A DNA stretch of 64,000 bases from JAEUIE01 sp046350055 (GCA_046350055.1 JAXMBC010000001.1:3100001-3164000), one strand, 5' to 3'; shown: positions 35,501 through 43,091, counted from the first letter of the stretch. Numbers and translations: made by a program. The notes: a model not told the origin generated them from the letters alone.

Positions 35501-36652
35501 AAACAGGTCGCGTGCCGACAGGTAGAGCACGACATCGTTCTGACCAGGGGCCGGTTTGACCGGCAGACGCAAAGGCAGGATGTCTACCGCAGCGGGATCG
35601 ACAGCTGTTTGCCGGCTGTGGCTTTCAGCGTAGCCGCTTCCAGCCTGCTGGATGTAGTTGCCGATTTTGACTTCTTTCCAGAGAGCCGCCTGCCACTGAG
35701 AAATAGTTTGTGACAGGGAGGGTACATCATTCACCCCGGCACGTTTCCACCGATTACGGAGTTCGTCGAGTAGAAACGCGGGCTTGGCATCATTCAGAAC
35801 CTGCCAGAGTGCTGTCAGGTACCTGGCGTTCAACTTCTCGTTCTCTGCCACATAGGCGATCGACTTTCTGCCTGAGCGGATGTCCTCTCGATACTTAACC
35901 GTGGCGAGTAAGTAGGGCTGGACCAGCAACTTGCCGTCAGGCGGGGCCACCTCGGCATAGAAACGCAGCAGGCGACGTGTGCCTTCGTCAGTCCAGTCTC
36001 TTCTGGTCTTTGAGGGAGAGAAACGCATACCTTGTGGCAGGAGGACAACATGCTCGGCGATGTCTTTGGCTGCCTGTAGATACTTCGTGAGCAGTGTGGG
36101 TGAGATGTCAGTGAGTGCTTCGGCGGCGTTAGTGAATCCTTCGCCGGCGGCACCATCAGGTGGAAATTCGCGCGTGGGCCGCAGATCCACTCCGGTCAGG
36201 TCGCGTATGGTATTGTCGTATTCAGTGTTATTCAGCCGCCGTAGTGGCACCGCACCGGGATCGCCGGTGCGAGCACGAGCTTCGGCATCAAGGAATGTTC
36301 TGATCCAACTGAGGAGCTGTTTTTGTTCGGCTTTGCTTGGTTGCGGTCGTTTCTTCGGTGGCATCTCGCCTGTTTCTACCTGCTCGATCATATTCTGCAG
36401 CAGCTTGGTCTCTTTGCGAGCATCGGCGACGGTCTTTAATCGTTCGAGATCGAGACTGCCCTTCTTCGCTGCGGTGGAGTGACATTCCAGGCAGTACTTC
36501 TGGAAAAGGGGAAGGACGGTTCTCGCGTAGCCATCAGCTGCATCCTCGTGCGATGCACTGGGTTTCGACAGTGAAACGCCTGGTTGCATAGCCAGCGTCA
36601 GACAAGCCAGCACAGCGGTGCCCATCATCATGGAGAGAGTACGGTGAGTCAT
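32504..36652 (-). CDS. DUF1592-type planctomycete cytochrome protein (PSCyt1, DUF1587/1595/1592/1588/1585)
   Basis: 1382 residues. Signal peptide, then a PSCyt1 heme domain (about 45-115) with CLECH and GEMPP, then DUF1587 (PLRRLNNTEYDNTIRDLTGVDL). C-terminal domains in the usual order: DUF1595 (ASRAYRRPLSSKEQSELRDLY), DUF1592 (INDWELATRLSYFLWSSPPDD), DUF1588 (with a second CATCH motif and IDPFGFALEKFDPIGR), DUF1585 (FCQRLLGYALGRAV). Between DUF1587 and DUF1595 lies a segment of several hundred residues that includes beta-rich sequence like a carbohydrate-binding fold and makes the protein larger than most family members I know. Heme-bearing secreted protein of unknown substrate, in an operon with the DUF1552 gene. 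Confidence 0.92.
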   Translation of the reverse strand: MTHRTLSMMMGTAVLACLTLAMQPGVSLSKPSASHEDAADGYARTVLPLFQKYCLECHSTAAKKGSLDLERLKTVADARKETKLLQNMIEQVETGEMPPKKRPQPSKAEQKQLLSWIRTFLDAEARARTGDPGAVPLRRLNNTEYDNTIRDLTGVDLRPTREFPPDGAAGEGFTNAAEALTDISPTLLTKYLQAAKDIAEHVVLLPQGMRFSPSKTRRDWTDEGTRRLLRFYAEVAPPDGKLLVQPYLLATVKYREDIRSGRKSIAYVAENEKLNARYLTALWQVLNDAKPAFLLDELRNRWKRAGVNDVPSLSQTISQWQAALWKEVKIGNYIQQAGSGYAESHSRQTAVDPAAVDILPLRLPVKPAPGQNDVVLYLSARDLFPPASGSKVIWQRPRLEAPGLPPLLLKDYPQYGHEYVVDYQAIFSQTERYLQAVAEARTGKNLDELAKQHQLNASFLKRWSDALAGDAENLGRPVPIVTLEPLAEKLEKAGGKLWINGWKKKGQDLPILITNSSDTAEHIPGNSLPHSVTVHPTPTEFAAVVWKSPVAGSITISARITSAHPACGNGVAWWLEHRHQHQAVMFAEGANALGKTSNIDGKKLTVAPGDQIILAIDARNNDHGCDLTDIDLTITETAGAKRSWKLAKDIADTIHTGNPHADAHGQHDTWSFVSGPTRTVRTKPVVAIPPGSLLHQWRDAASNPNRKAEATKLAQQAQVLLVGPRPSDEKSPNRMLYDNLVSMEGVLFQGKPPVSLGAWGGHRSNYGLAPDHFTQGNENVVTEANSVLEVRLPAPLFAGREFVVEAKLDKPDPQRVVQFQILTSPPDATATWDGKSPLVALSKSEGYQRLLQDFQQVRDLFPLFVCFPGVIANDEVVSLKMFHREDEPLRKLFLSDEQARQLDAIWEEHQYVSRQAEAENAYLPQFIGFVTQDGAPGVLEFFQGQRNNFKKRADAFTKWELASEPSHLEALMNFASRAYRRPLSSKEQSELRDLYTTLRSKDTSHLEAVRSVLTRILISPAFLFRTESAPVGKEAGAINDWELATRLSYFLWSSPPDDELRKLAMAGNLHQPAVMQAQLQRMLQDPRVRSLAIDFGTQWIHVRGFDELKEKNEKLFPQFDASLKRVIYEESILFFQDLFQHNRPVTDLLDSDATYLNDTLAKHYGIPNIVGPHWRRVTGIKQHGRGGLLGLASVQTKEAGASRTSPVLRGNWVVETLLGEKLPKPPPNVPKLPEEEGGSDKLTMRQLVENHTRLAECATCHQRIDPFGFALEKFDPIGRRREKDLGGLPVDARATLKDGTTFDDIDGLRTYLLTRKKDIILRLFCQRLLGYALGRAVTLSDTTLLDQMVAALKSNDFRVGAALSVIIASPQFRMIRGSDYTD

Positions 36653-36886
36653 CAGATAGAACCGGGCAAGGCACCATTCTCACTTAAATGAGATCTGGTG
36701 AGTTTGTGGCAGGTCACCAGTCAAGCTGGTGAGGAAACGGCGAGCTGGCGATATTGTAATGAATCTTCAACCGATTCACCATTCGTCCCTCGATGAATCA
36801 GCATGAATACCATTCTTCCCTTCGGCTGGGGATTTCAGCTGGGGATTTCAAAAGTAGTTGAGTTCCGGCATGCATGCTGGCAATCA

Positions 36887-38290
36887 CTACTTCTTCCTGG
36901 TCATATTCTGTCGAGGCGGTGTCCATGCGGCTGGCTTCGGTCGCTCGGTTTTCAGCGGGCACGTGTCCTGGAAATGCTGCTGTTCGGTTTTGAGCAATTG
37001 CATCATCCTGGTAAGTGTTGCTGAATGCTCTGGCTTGATAGAGAGGTCGACTGTTTCCAGGGGATCCGTCTGGATGTCGAAGAGTTGTGTCTTGTTAATG
37101 GTGGGATAACAGATGAGCTTCCAGTGGCCATCGTACACGGCTCGTTGCACGTTGCGATAGGCAAACATCATCTCAGAACGGGCAGGCCTGGTTACATCCC
37201 GTAAACACCAAGTGAATTCGATGCCCTGGCTGGTTGGAGGAGCATTCACACCACACAGCTTGCCCAACGTCGGCATGACATCAAACAGGTAGCACATGGC
37301 ATCCGTACGTAGATCAGCTGGAATGCCCGGACCAGCCATTATCAATGGTACCCGGATGGAATGTTCGTACAAATTCTGCTTACCAATCAGCCCATGACTG
37401 CCCCGAGCCACTCCTGAATCAGCAGCAAAGACAATGATCGTGTTCTTTGCATGCGGGGAAGCTTCAAGAGCATCCAGAATGCGTCCGATCTGGGCATCGA
37501 GATGCGAGATATAGCGATAGTATTCCGCATTCATCTGTCTCACCTGGTCGATGGTTCGTGGCCAGGGCAACAGCTGTTCATCGCGAATGGTCATCTCGCC
37601 ATTATCGAAGGGATGCTGAGGCAGGAAATTGTCTGGCATCGGCATTGTGGCAGCATCATACCGGATGGGAAAATCCGGTGGCACTATGTGGGGATCATGT
37701 GGAGCATCGAAGGGGACGTAGCAGAAGAACGGCTGTGTTCGCTGCTCCTTGAGGAAACGTATGGCTTCGTCAGCGAAGACTTCACAGGCATGCTTCGGAG
37801 CAATCTGGGCGATCCCCAGTTTGCCATCTTCCAGGTTGCTGAGGCGAGCCTTCAAGGGGTTAGTCATGCCGCCTGCAAAGATGGAACGTGCGATCCGAAA
37901 ACTGGGGGCAATGGAATCTGGGCCGTTGTGCCACTTGCCAGAGATGAATGTTGTGTAACCGGCATGACCGAACGCTGCTGGCCAGGTGGGGTCACGCATC
38001 AGTTTTTCATCGATGTGAAAGAGCGAACGCCCGGAAAGCAACATCGCCCGAGAGGGAACGCACGTCGCTCCCTGCATTCCTCCCTGCATGTACGCTCGAC
38101 GAAATGAGACCCCTCGTTTGACGAGGCGATCAAGATGAGGTGTTTTGATGTTGGTATTGCCCAGAGATGCGATAGTGTCTGCTCTCTGGTCGTCAGCAAA
38201 CAGAAAGAGGACATTCAGCCTGGCTGGGTCTTCTGCAAAGACGTTCGCAGACAGGAACATCAGCGCAAGGAAAGTGAAAACACGATTCAT
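36887..38290 (-). CDS. Secreted sulfatase C (iduronate-2-/choline-sulfatase-like)
   Basis: 467 residues with signal peptide (FTFLALMFLSANVFAE). Catalytic motif C-V-P-S-R in ATCVPSRAMLLSGR gives the formylglycine precursor Cys; metal-binding FLFADDQRADT and the C-terminal VFAADSGVARGSHGLIGKQN are in place. The Ser/Thr-free CxPxR core and the GKWHNGPDS stretch place it in the group around iduronate-2-sulfatase and choline sulfatase, different from the CTAGR pair at 11-19 kb. The substrate cannot be read from the sequence. It depends on a formylglycine-generating enzyme such as the one at 19074. Confidence 0.9.
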   Translation of the reverse strand: MNRVFTFLALMFLSANVFAEDPARLNVLFLFADDQRADTIASLGNTNIKTPHLDRLVKRGVSFRRAYMQGGMQGATCVPSRAMLLSGRSLFHIDEKLMRDPTWPAAFGHAGYTTFISGKWHNGPDSIAPSFRIARSIFAGGMTNPLKARLSNLEDGKLGIAQIAPKHACEVFADEAIRFLKEQRTQPFFCYVPFDAPHDPHIVPPDFPIRYDAATMPMPDNFLPQHPFDNGEMTIRDEQLLPWPRTIDQVRQMNAEYYRYISHLDAQIGRILDALEASPHAKNTIIVFAADSGVARGSHGLIGKQNLYEHSIRVPLIMAGPGIPADLRTDAMCYLFDVMPTLGKLCGVNAPPTSQGIEFTWCLRDVTRPARSEMMFAYRNVQRAVYDGHWKLICYPTINKTQLFDIQTDPLETVDLSIKPEHSATLTRMMQLLKTEQQHFQDTCPLKTERPKPAAWTPPRQNMTRKK

Positions 38291-38342
38291 GGTCTAGCTC
38301 ATTTTCATGGAAGCGTGTTCAGTAATTGCGAAGAGCGAATAA

Positions 38343-39710
38343 CTACTGAGCTCGTTTCCTGTTTGTGAACCCTCCAACAACCATGCCGAAGGCAATGGTT
38401 CCTAGGGAGAGTATCGTCGGCCAACGACGATCTGATTGCAGGAGAGCCTGGGTGACTGTCCAAAGTGTTAAACACAAGTAGAGCAGGGGGGGCCAGGGGT
38501 AAAAAGGCATTCGAAACGCTTCAGCCAGATCACGTCGTTGACGCAATGGAAACACGCAGGCAACTGTCAGCCCGGACAAAGCAGCAAGGCCTACCGCCGT
38601 GTAATCTAGCAGTTGCAGGAACGTTCCTGACCAGAGAAAGCAGATTGCCAGAAATCCCTGCAACAAGGTGGCTGCGACAGGAACGTCATAACGGGTATGC
38701 ATTTGACCGACGATGCGAAAGAAATAGCCATCGCGAGCCATGGCATACATGACACGGGGCCCAGCCAGTAGATAAGCACTGACAGAAGCAACCAGTGTAA
38801 GTCCCAACAGGGTAGACAACGGTGTCGAGATTTGTGAGCCAAACAAGCGTGACGCGGCCAATTCTGCGACACGGGCTACCTGCTCGATGGGTAGCTGCTT
38901 CATCTCGTGGGCATCGAGAGCAAAGACAAAAGTAAGATTCAATAACAGATAGAGTCCAATGACCACCAGACAACCAGTGATCAACGCTCGTGGTATTAGC
39001 TTACGTGGATCACGCACTTCCCCAGCCAGGTAACTGGCGCCATTCCAGCCGGAGTAGGCATACCCGATGTAGATCAAACCCACACCCAGGGCTGGCAACT
39101 GGTCGGATGTGGGCCAACCACCTTGTGACAGATGGCTCCAGTTTCCCTTGCCTGCCATCAGGCCGAGGACTGCCAAACCGAACAGTATCGAGAGTTTAAT
39201 TATCGTCGAGATACCCTGAATGATGGAGCTTTGCCGATGACCAAAACAATGGCCAAGCGTCACGAGTCCAATCAAGATGCTTGCGCCAAGCTGTATTCGA
39301 ACTGTGACGAGCCAGCTGGGCCAGGTGTCAAACCATCGATCAGGAATGAAGGAGAACAGGTAATTGATGGCGGTCGATGCCACAACTGCGGTAGGTGCAG
39401 CAAATCCCAGAACAAAGGTAGACCAGCCGCTGAGAAAGCCAGCTGCTGGTCCAAATGCCTTTCGCACATAAAGATAATCGCCACCTGCGTGGGGTAGCAT
39501 CGTAGCCAGTTCGGCGACGGTGACAGCACCAGCCAGTGCCATCACTCCGCCGATCAGCCAAAGTCCCAGGAGTGCTTGTGGATTTCCCGTTTCACGCAAA
39601 GTGAAACCGGAGGTTGTCAGGATGCCTGCACCAATCATGGATGCGATAACCACAAATTGGGCAGACCAGAAACCAAACTGTCGCGATGGCATGGGCGAAG
39701 GAGTCATCAT
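38343..39710 (-). CDS. APC-family amino acid permease
   Basis: About 455 residues from the ATG at 39710 (a GTG two codons earlier is possible; no clear ribosome site). Twelve hydrophobic segments. The first helix carries the APC signature VIASMIGAGILTTSGF, the Gly-rich substrate and Na+ unwound region, and the second GGVMALAGAVTVAELATMLPHAGGDYLYV. Expected role: secondary uptake or exchange of amino acids or polyamines in the inner membrane; substrate undetermined. It lies 38 bp after the methyltransferase gene on the same strand. Confidence 0.92.
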   Translation of the reverse strand: MMTPSPMPSRQFGFWSAQFVVIASMIGAGILTTSGFTLRETGNPQALLGLWLIGGVMALAGAVTVAELATMLPHAGGDYLYVRKAFGPAAGFLSGWSTFVLGFAAPTAVVASTAINYLFSFIPDRWFDTWPSWLVTVRIQLGASILIGLVTLGHCFGHRQSSIIQGISTIIKLSILFGLAVLGLMAGKGNWSHLSQGGWPTSDQLPALGVGLIYIGYAYSGWNGASYLAGEVRDPRKLIPRALITGCLVVIGLYLLLNLTFVFALDAHEMKQLPIEQVARVAELAASRLFGSQISTPLSTLLGLTLVASVSAYLLAGPRVMYAMARDGYFFRIVGQMHTRYDVPVAATLLQGFLAICFLWSGTFLQLLDYTAVGLAALSGLTVACVFPLRQRRDLAEAFRMPFYPWPPLLYLCLTLWTVTQALLQSDRRWPTILSLGTIAFGMVVGGFTNRKRAQ

Positions 39711-39748
39711 GCTCACTGAAAAACTGCATCAGCGCAGTAGATTGCTTT

Positions 39749-40450
39749 CTATTTCTTGCTGCCGGGTGTTTCCACTTTCTCAAAGACCACGAAGTAGTTC
39801 TCCTTGAACATGGACTTCACTTCATTCACCTTTTTGAAGCCACTCTTGATGATCTCCTGCTCCACAACATCCTGACCAGCCCGGACATGGCCCAATATCC
39901 ATTCGCGGCTTTGCCCTGGTACTTTGATGAAGTCGATGATGACCAGCCTGCCCTGGGGCTTCATGGCCTGATGGATCGCTGTGAGCATCTTGTACGGATA
40001 CTCGAAATGATGATAGGTGTCGCAGATGAAAGCCAGGTCGATGCTGTTCTCAGGTAATTCGGGGGAGGTATCTTTCCCGAGGATTGTCTTTACGTTCTTG
40101 AGCTGCAGTGACTGACAGCTTTTATCGATGTGGTCGAGGAACTTCTGCGAGATATCAACGGCATACACTTTTCCCTTGGAGTCCACTGCGTTGGCGAACA
40201 GTCGTGTGTACATCCCAGTACCAGCGCCGATGTCAGCAACTACCTGTCCTGGTTTGATCTTGCAGGCTTCAACTACTTCCCGGCGCTTCTCAAATGTCTC
40301 TCGGCTCTCTCCTTCGAATTTCTCGACCCATTCCTTGATGTTGGGATTGCGAAAGGCATCGTTGATGCCAGGTTTGACACTCTTATCCTGGGCTGTAGCG
40401 GCAATGACCAGCGACAGACTCAGAATGACAGATGTGGTACGAAGGTTCAT
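39749..40450 (-). CDS. Class I SAM methyltransferase with an export signal
   Basis: 233 residues. The fold is a Rossmann methyltransferase: SAM motif I VVADIGAGTGMYT, motif II acidic VYAVDIS, motif IV DLAFICDTYHHF and the GRLVIIDF strand. Unexpectedly the N-terminus is a convincing signal peptide (MNLRTTSVILSLSLVIAATAQD). SAM is not normally present outside the cytoplasm, so either the signal is misread, or the enzyme acts in the paryphoplasm of a planctomycete. The substrate is unknown; the sequence resembles ubiE/arsM-like enzymes only in general. Same strand as the sigma/anti-sigma genes, 27 bp below. Confidence 0.88.
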   Translation of the reverse strand: MNLRTTSVILSLSLVIAATAQDKSVKPGINDAFRNPNIKEWVEKFEGESRETFEKRREVVEACKIKPGQVVADIGAGTGMYTRLFANAVDSKGKVYAVDISQKFLDHIDKSCQSLQLKNVKTILGKDTSPELPENSIDLAFICDTYHHFEYPYKMLTAIHQAMKPQGRLVIIDFIKVPGQSREWILGHVRAGQDVVEQEIIKSGFKKVNEVKSMFKENYFVVFEKVETPGSKK

Positions 40451-40477
40451 GATTGCTCGTTGAGATAGGAGAAAAGG

Positions 40478-40753
40478 CTATTGCGCCCTCTGTGGGAACT
40501 TCTCCCGCCATTTTGCAAACAAGGCTTGATGCAAACGCTCGGAGAAAGCAGGTGGGATCGGATAAGGTTTGCCATCCTGATACAGTTTAATGGTGTTTCG
40601 AATGTTATCGACCACGATCTGGCAGGGATTGCAGCCTGAGAGATGTTCTGCGAACTCCTGACAGGCAGCAGACAACCCATCGTTATCGACGTAATCGTTG
40701 AGAGCTTTGAGCAGTTCTTCACAGGTCATGCCATGTGCGGATTGATTATTCAT
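40478..40753 (-). CDS. Zinc-finger anti-sigma factor
   Basis: 91 residues without a membrane helix. The conserved ZAS-type motif H-x3-C-x2-C occurs in HLSGCNPCQ, with an additional Cys in TCEELL near the N-terminus. Its start overlaps the 3' end of the ECF sigma gene by 4 nt, the usual genetic link between an ECF sigma factor and its anti-sigma factor. Small soluble ZAS proteins often respond to thiol oxidation by losing zinc, so redox or metal stress is a plausible signal. Confidence 0.85.
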   Translation of the reverse strand: MNNQSAHGMTCEELLKALNDYVDNDGLSAACQEFAEHLSGCNPCQIVVDNIRNTIKLYQDGKPYPIPPAFSERLHQALFAKWREKFPQRAQ

Positions 40754-41406
40754 GATGCTTCACCATGAACAAGTGCATGATGATGGCTGGGAATGACACG
40801 CTCTGCTTCAAGACCCAAAGTTGCAGTCAATCGTTCACGGAGGGCCAACCGGGCACGGAGCAACCGCACTTTGACGTTTGCTTCGCTGATTCCAAGCAAT
40901 TCAGCTGTTTCTTTCACAGAAAACCCTTCCATATCACGCAGAACAAACACCTCTCGATAATTCTCGTGAATGTCTGTCAGAGCCTGGTCTATCAGCTTGC
41001 GTGTTTCGTGCTGTTCGGCCAATACGCTGGGCTGCTCACGCCAGGGTGCAATAAACTCCGGATGGGGTATGCCCTCATAGCTGGTATCATTAGTAGCCTG
41101 AGTAGGCAGCCCCCGCCGCTTGCGCAGCAACTTCAATGCATGGTTGGCAGCGATACGCAAGACCCAGGTCCTGACAGTGGACTCACCACGAAAGCTATCG
41201 AGGTGTTCGATAAGGCTCAGAAATGTCTGCTGAGCCACATCCTCTGCATCATGTGCCTCTCCAAGAATGCGATACGCCAGGTTGAAGACTCGTTCCTGCA
41301 GCAACTCAACCAGCTTGCCAAAGGCAACGAAATCGCCCGATTGAGCTTGTCGCAATGGCCCCAGGCATTCATCCAGCGTATCGCGAGGAAGCTCGTGAAA
41401 GGTCAT
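40750..41406 (-). CDS. ECF-family RNA polymerase sigma factor
   Basis: 218 residues. Region 2 (about 25-90): FGKLVELLQERVFNLAYRILG, DAEDVAQQTFLSLIEHLDSF, TWVLRIAANHALKLLRKRR. Region 4 (about 135-190): IHENYREVFVLRDMEGFSVKETAELLGISEANVKVRLLRARLAL, a clear helix-turn-helix. A linker of about 40 residues separates them. Its own promoter target could not be read with confidence. It lies 57 bp below the rhodanese gene on the same strand and overlaps the anti-sigma gene. Confidence 0.93.
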   Translation of the reverse strand: MTFHELPRDTLDECLGPLRQAQSGDFVAFGKLVELLQERVFNLAYRILGEAHDAEDVAQQTFLSLIEHLDSFRGESTVRTWVLRIAANHALKLLRKRRGLPTQATNDTSYEGIPHPEFIAPWREQPSVLAEQHETRKLIDQALTDIHENYREVFVLRDMEGFSVKETAELLGISEANVKVRLLRARLALRERLTATLGLEAERVIPSHHHALVHGEAS

Positions 41407-41463
41407 CAGGGTTTACACCAGACTGAACATACTCATTCAGATTATCCGGCAACCCCCGACAGC

Positions 41464-41853
41464 CTAGGGAGCCTTCTCGAATCCTGCACTGATCAGAGCG
41501 TCGTAGCCTGGCTTGAGAGGTCGTATATCGTAGCCTTTGTTCTTGAGCAAATCAGCTGCCTTCAGGCATCGTCCACCTGCAGCACAATGGAGATACACGA
41601 TCTTTCCTGCTGGAATGATCTCTTTCAACTTCGCTTCTGAAAGACCACTCTTGAGTTGAGACAAGGCCAGGTGTTTCGCGTCCTTGATATGCCCATCGTT
41701 CCATTCATCGAGTTCTCTGACATCTACCAGGACAGCCTTCTTTTCCGACAGACCTTTCTTGACGGTTTGCAAGGTGTCTTTCGTATGGTCCGCAGCATGA
41801 CTGAAGCAGGTAAACCCGAAAAGCATGGCGACTCCGCAGCAAAACAAACGCAT
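41464..41853 (-). CDS. Exported single-domain rhodanese
   Basis: 129 residues from the ATG at 41853 (signal MRLFCCGVAMLFGFTCFSHAAD); the longer frame to 41946 has no signal-compatible start. One rhodanese domain with DVRELDEWNDGHIKDAKHLAL and the active loop C-A-A-G-G-R (HCAAGGRC), the catalytic Cys being intact. Transfers or carries sulfane sulfur in the periplasm. It is divergent from a DUF2892 gene; in E. coli YgaP these two domains are one protein, so this appears to be a split version with a shared promoter region. Confidence 0.9.
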   Translation of the reverse strand: MRLFCCGVAMLFGFTCFSHAADHTKDTLQTVKKGLSEKKAVLVDVRELDEWNDGHIKDAKHLALSQLKSGLSEAKLKEIIPAGKIVYLHCAAGGRCLKAADLLKNKGYDIRPLKPGYDALISAGFEKAP

Positions 41854-41889
41854 GGTCCTAGTCTCCCAATCAGGTAAGTAACACAATGC

Positions 41890-41964
41890 TGATCCACGAG
41901 TTGGCAAATGGTTACAGCTGGTGTTTCTTCTTTTTACTGTAACCAATAGTGTCTGTGTGGATCA
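41890..41964. promoter_or_regulatory. 75-bp coaxial double dyad in rhodanese/DUF2892 divergent region
   Basis: Outer arms TGATCCAC (41890-41897) and GTGGATCA (41957-41964) and inner arms TGGTTACAG (41909-41917) and CTGTAACCA (41937-41945) are all perfect and share one centre at 41927. The spacers between inner and outer arms are 11 nt on both sides. The symmetry suits a regulator binding across the divergent promoters, or a cruciform. Confidence 0.6.
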
Positions 41965-42034
41965 ATCCTTTGTAAGCGTTGCTGCCAGCTCAAGTTGTTG
42001 GGCAGGCGAGAGAACAACACACGTGGAGTTTATG

Positions 42035-42244
42035 ATGGAAAGCATCATCCGAGCCTTTGCTGGCACGTTTATTCTCCTGTCGCTCGCTCTGGGCTACCTG
42101 CACTCGCCCTATTGGCATTTGTTTACTGCTTTTGTCGGATTGAATCTCCTTCAATCGGCGTTTACGCAGTTTTGCCCGTTGGAGATCATCTTGCGGAAGC
42201 TGGGTGTAGGCAGATCATCGGCGAAACCTGCTGCGGTCGCCTGA
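42035..42244 (+). CDS. DUF2892 (YgaP-like) membrane protein
   Basis: 69 residues with start at 42035 (GGAG 6 nt upstream; an ATG at 42032 directly precedes it). Two membrane helices: RAFAGTFILLSLALGYL and WHLFTAFVGLNLLQSAFTQFCPLEIILRKLG, with the family pattern N-L-x-Q-S-x-F-T-x-F-C-P-x-E. Homologous to the membrane part of YgaP rhodaneses, with the conserved FCP Cys. Probably works with the divergently encoded periplasmic rhodanese in handling sulfide or sulfane sulfur. Confidence 0.88.
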   Translation: MESIIRAFAGTFILLSLALGYLHSPYWHLFTAFVGLNLLQSAFTQFCPLEIILRKLGVGRSSAKPAAVA

Positions 42245-42303
42245 GCAAAGGACTGTTTTGAGAAATGAACTGCTGTAACACTCCCTGAAACAAGGAAATA
42301 CCC

Positions 42304-42834
42304 ATGCGAAAGACCTTCACACTCTCACTGACGACAACATGCATTATCTTCTGTGGTCTCCATTCACCGAGTAGCGCAGCGTCTTTTCCAGGGACTCCCG
42401 TTCAGGGTCCAGGCAGAAAAGACAGCAGCATGGCGAAAGACCAGGAGGTCTTCCAATATCTGCTCGACCATCGTAGCGAGATTACACGATCGGTCAAAAA
42501 GCTCGAGAATGGAGTCGAAACGCTGACAGAGTCGAAGAATCCCGAGGTGGCGAGTAAGATCAAGGAACATGTGGCTGCCATGCACAAGCGTGTCAAGGAA
42601 GGTCGAGGAATTCACCTGCGTGATCCATTATTCGCAGCCATTTTCAGGAATGCCAAGAGTGTCACCATGACGGTTGAGCAAGTGGAAAAGGGAGTGAAAG
42701 TGGTTGAAACCTCGACACAACCCTTTGTAGCCAAGCTGATTCAAGCCCATGCTGAGGTGGTAAGCAAATTCATTGAACGGGGCCATGCCGAAGTTCAAAA
42801 GAACCACCCGGTTCCAGAGAAGTCAGAGAAATAG
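42304..42834 (+). CDS. Secreted protein with internal duplication and conserved His
   Basis: 176 residues with a signal peptide ending near SSAAS (residue 27). The mature part consists of two similar halves of about 55 residues: the first reads HRSEITRSVKKLENGVETLTES...HVAAMHKRVKEG, the second AKSVTMTVEQVEKGVKVVETS...AHAEVVSKFIERGH. Each half is a beta hairpin followed by a helix with His residues, which would suit metal or heme binding. Similar proteins occur near metal and redox genes in other bacteria as far as I recall, but no function is established. Part of an apparent operon leading into the RND pump. Confidence 0.75.
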   Translation: MRKTFTLSLTTTCIIFCGLHSPSSAASFPGTPVQGPGRKDSSMAKDQEVFQYLLDHRSEITRSVKKLENGVETLTESKNPEVASKIKEHVAAMHKRVKEGRGIHLRDPLFAAIFRNAKSVTMTVEQVEKGVKVVETSTQPFVAKLIQAHAEVVSKFIERGHAEVQKNHPVPEKSEK

Positions 42835-42908
42835 CGGTCAGCCAGGAGAAAAACGTGCACAATAACAATGAAACGAAAGTACCTTCACCTTCCAGGAGGA
42901 CGCCATTG

Positions 42909-43091
42909 ATGGACTATCTTCTGCCCCTGGGGTTCATCGCACTCTATTTCATCCTCCAGCTTTGGGTGCTTCCGATGTTTGGAGTGCAGACCTGACTGAG
43001 TGGTAGCTGTACGCCGCGGTCGCGGCCAACGGATACGACATCGGAAACCACTGAACCAGCCAGCATTGATCAAACGCCTGGGAAGCAATGA
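42909..43091 (+). CDS. Small membrane protein with in-frame TGA, candidate selenoprotein
   Basis: A strong ribosome site (AGGAGG, 9 nt before the ATG) starts a frame with one membrane helix (MDYLLPLGFIALYFILQLWV) and then L-P-M-F-G-V-Q-T followed by TGA (42993-42995). If TGA is a stop, the product is 28 residues. If it is read as selenocysteine, the frame continues 31 codons to a second TGA (ending 43091), beginning U-L-S-G-S-C and then a Thr/Ser/Pro/Glu-rich tail. A SECIS-like hairpin lies at the correct distance. The U-x4-C pair right after the helix would be a membrane-proximal redox or metal site. It precedes the RND adaptor gene by about 100 bp. Decoding is unproven. Confidence 0.55.
43007..43032 (+). 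promoter_or_regulatory. SECIS-like hairpin downstream of in-frame TGA
   Basis: GCCGC (43013-43017) and GCGGC (43022-43026) close a GGTC tetraloop; a 2x2 internal loop leads to a lower stem CTGT/ACGG with one wobble. The loop begins 22 nt after the TGA, within the spacing known for bacterial SECIS, and its GGTC matches the apical loop of the E. coli fdhF SECIS. Confidence 0.5.
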
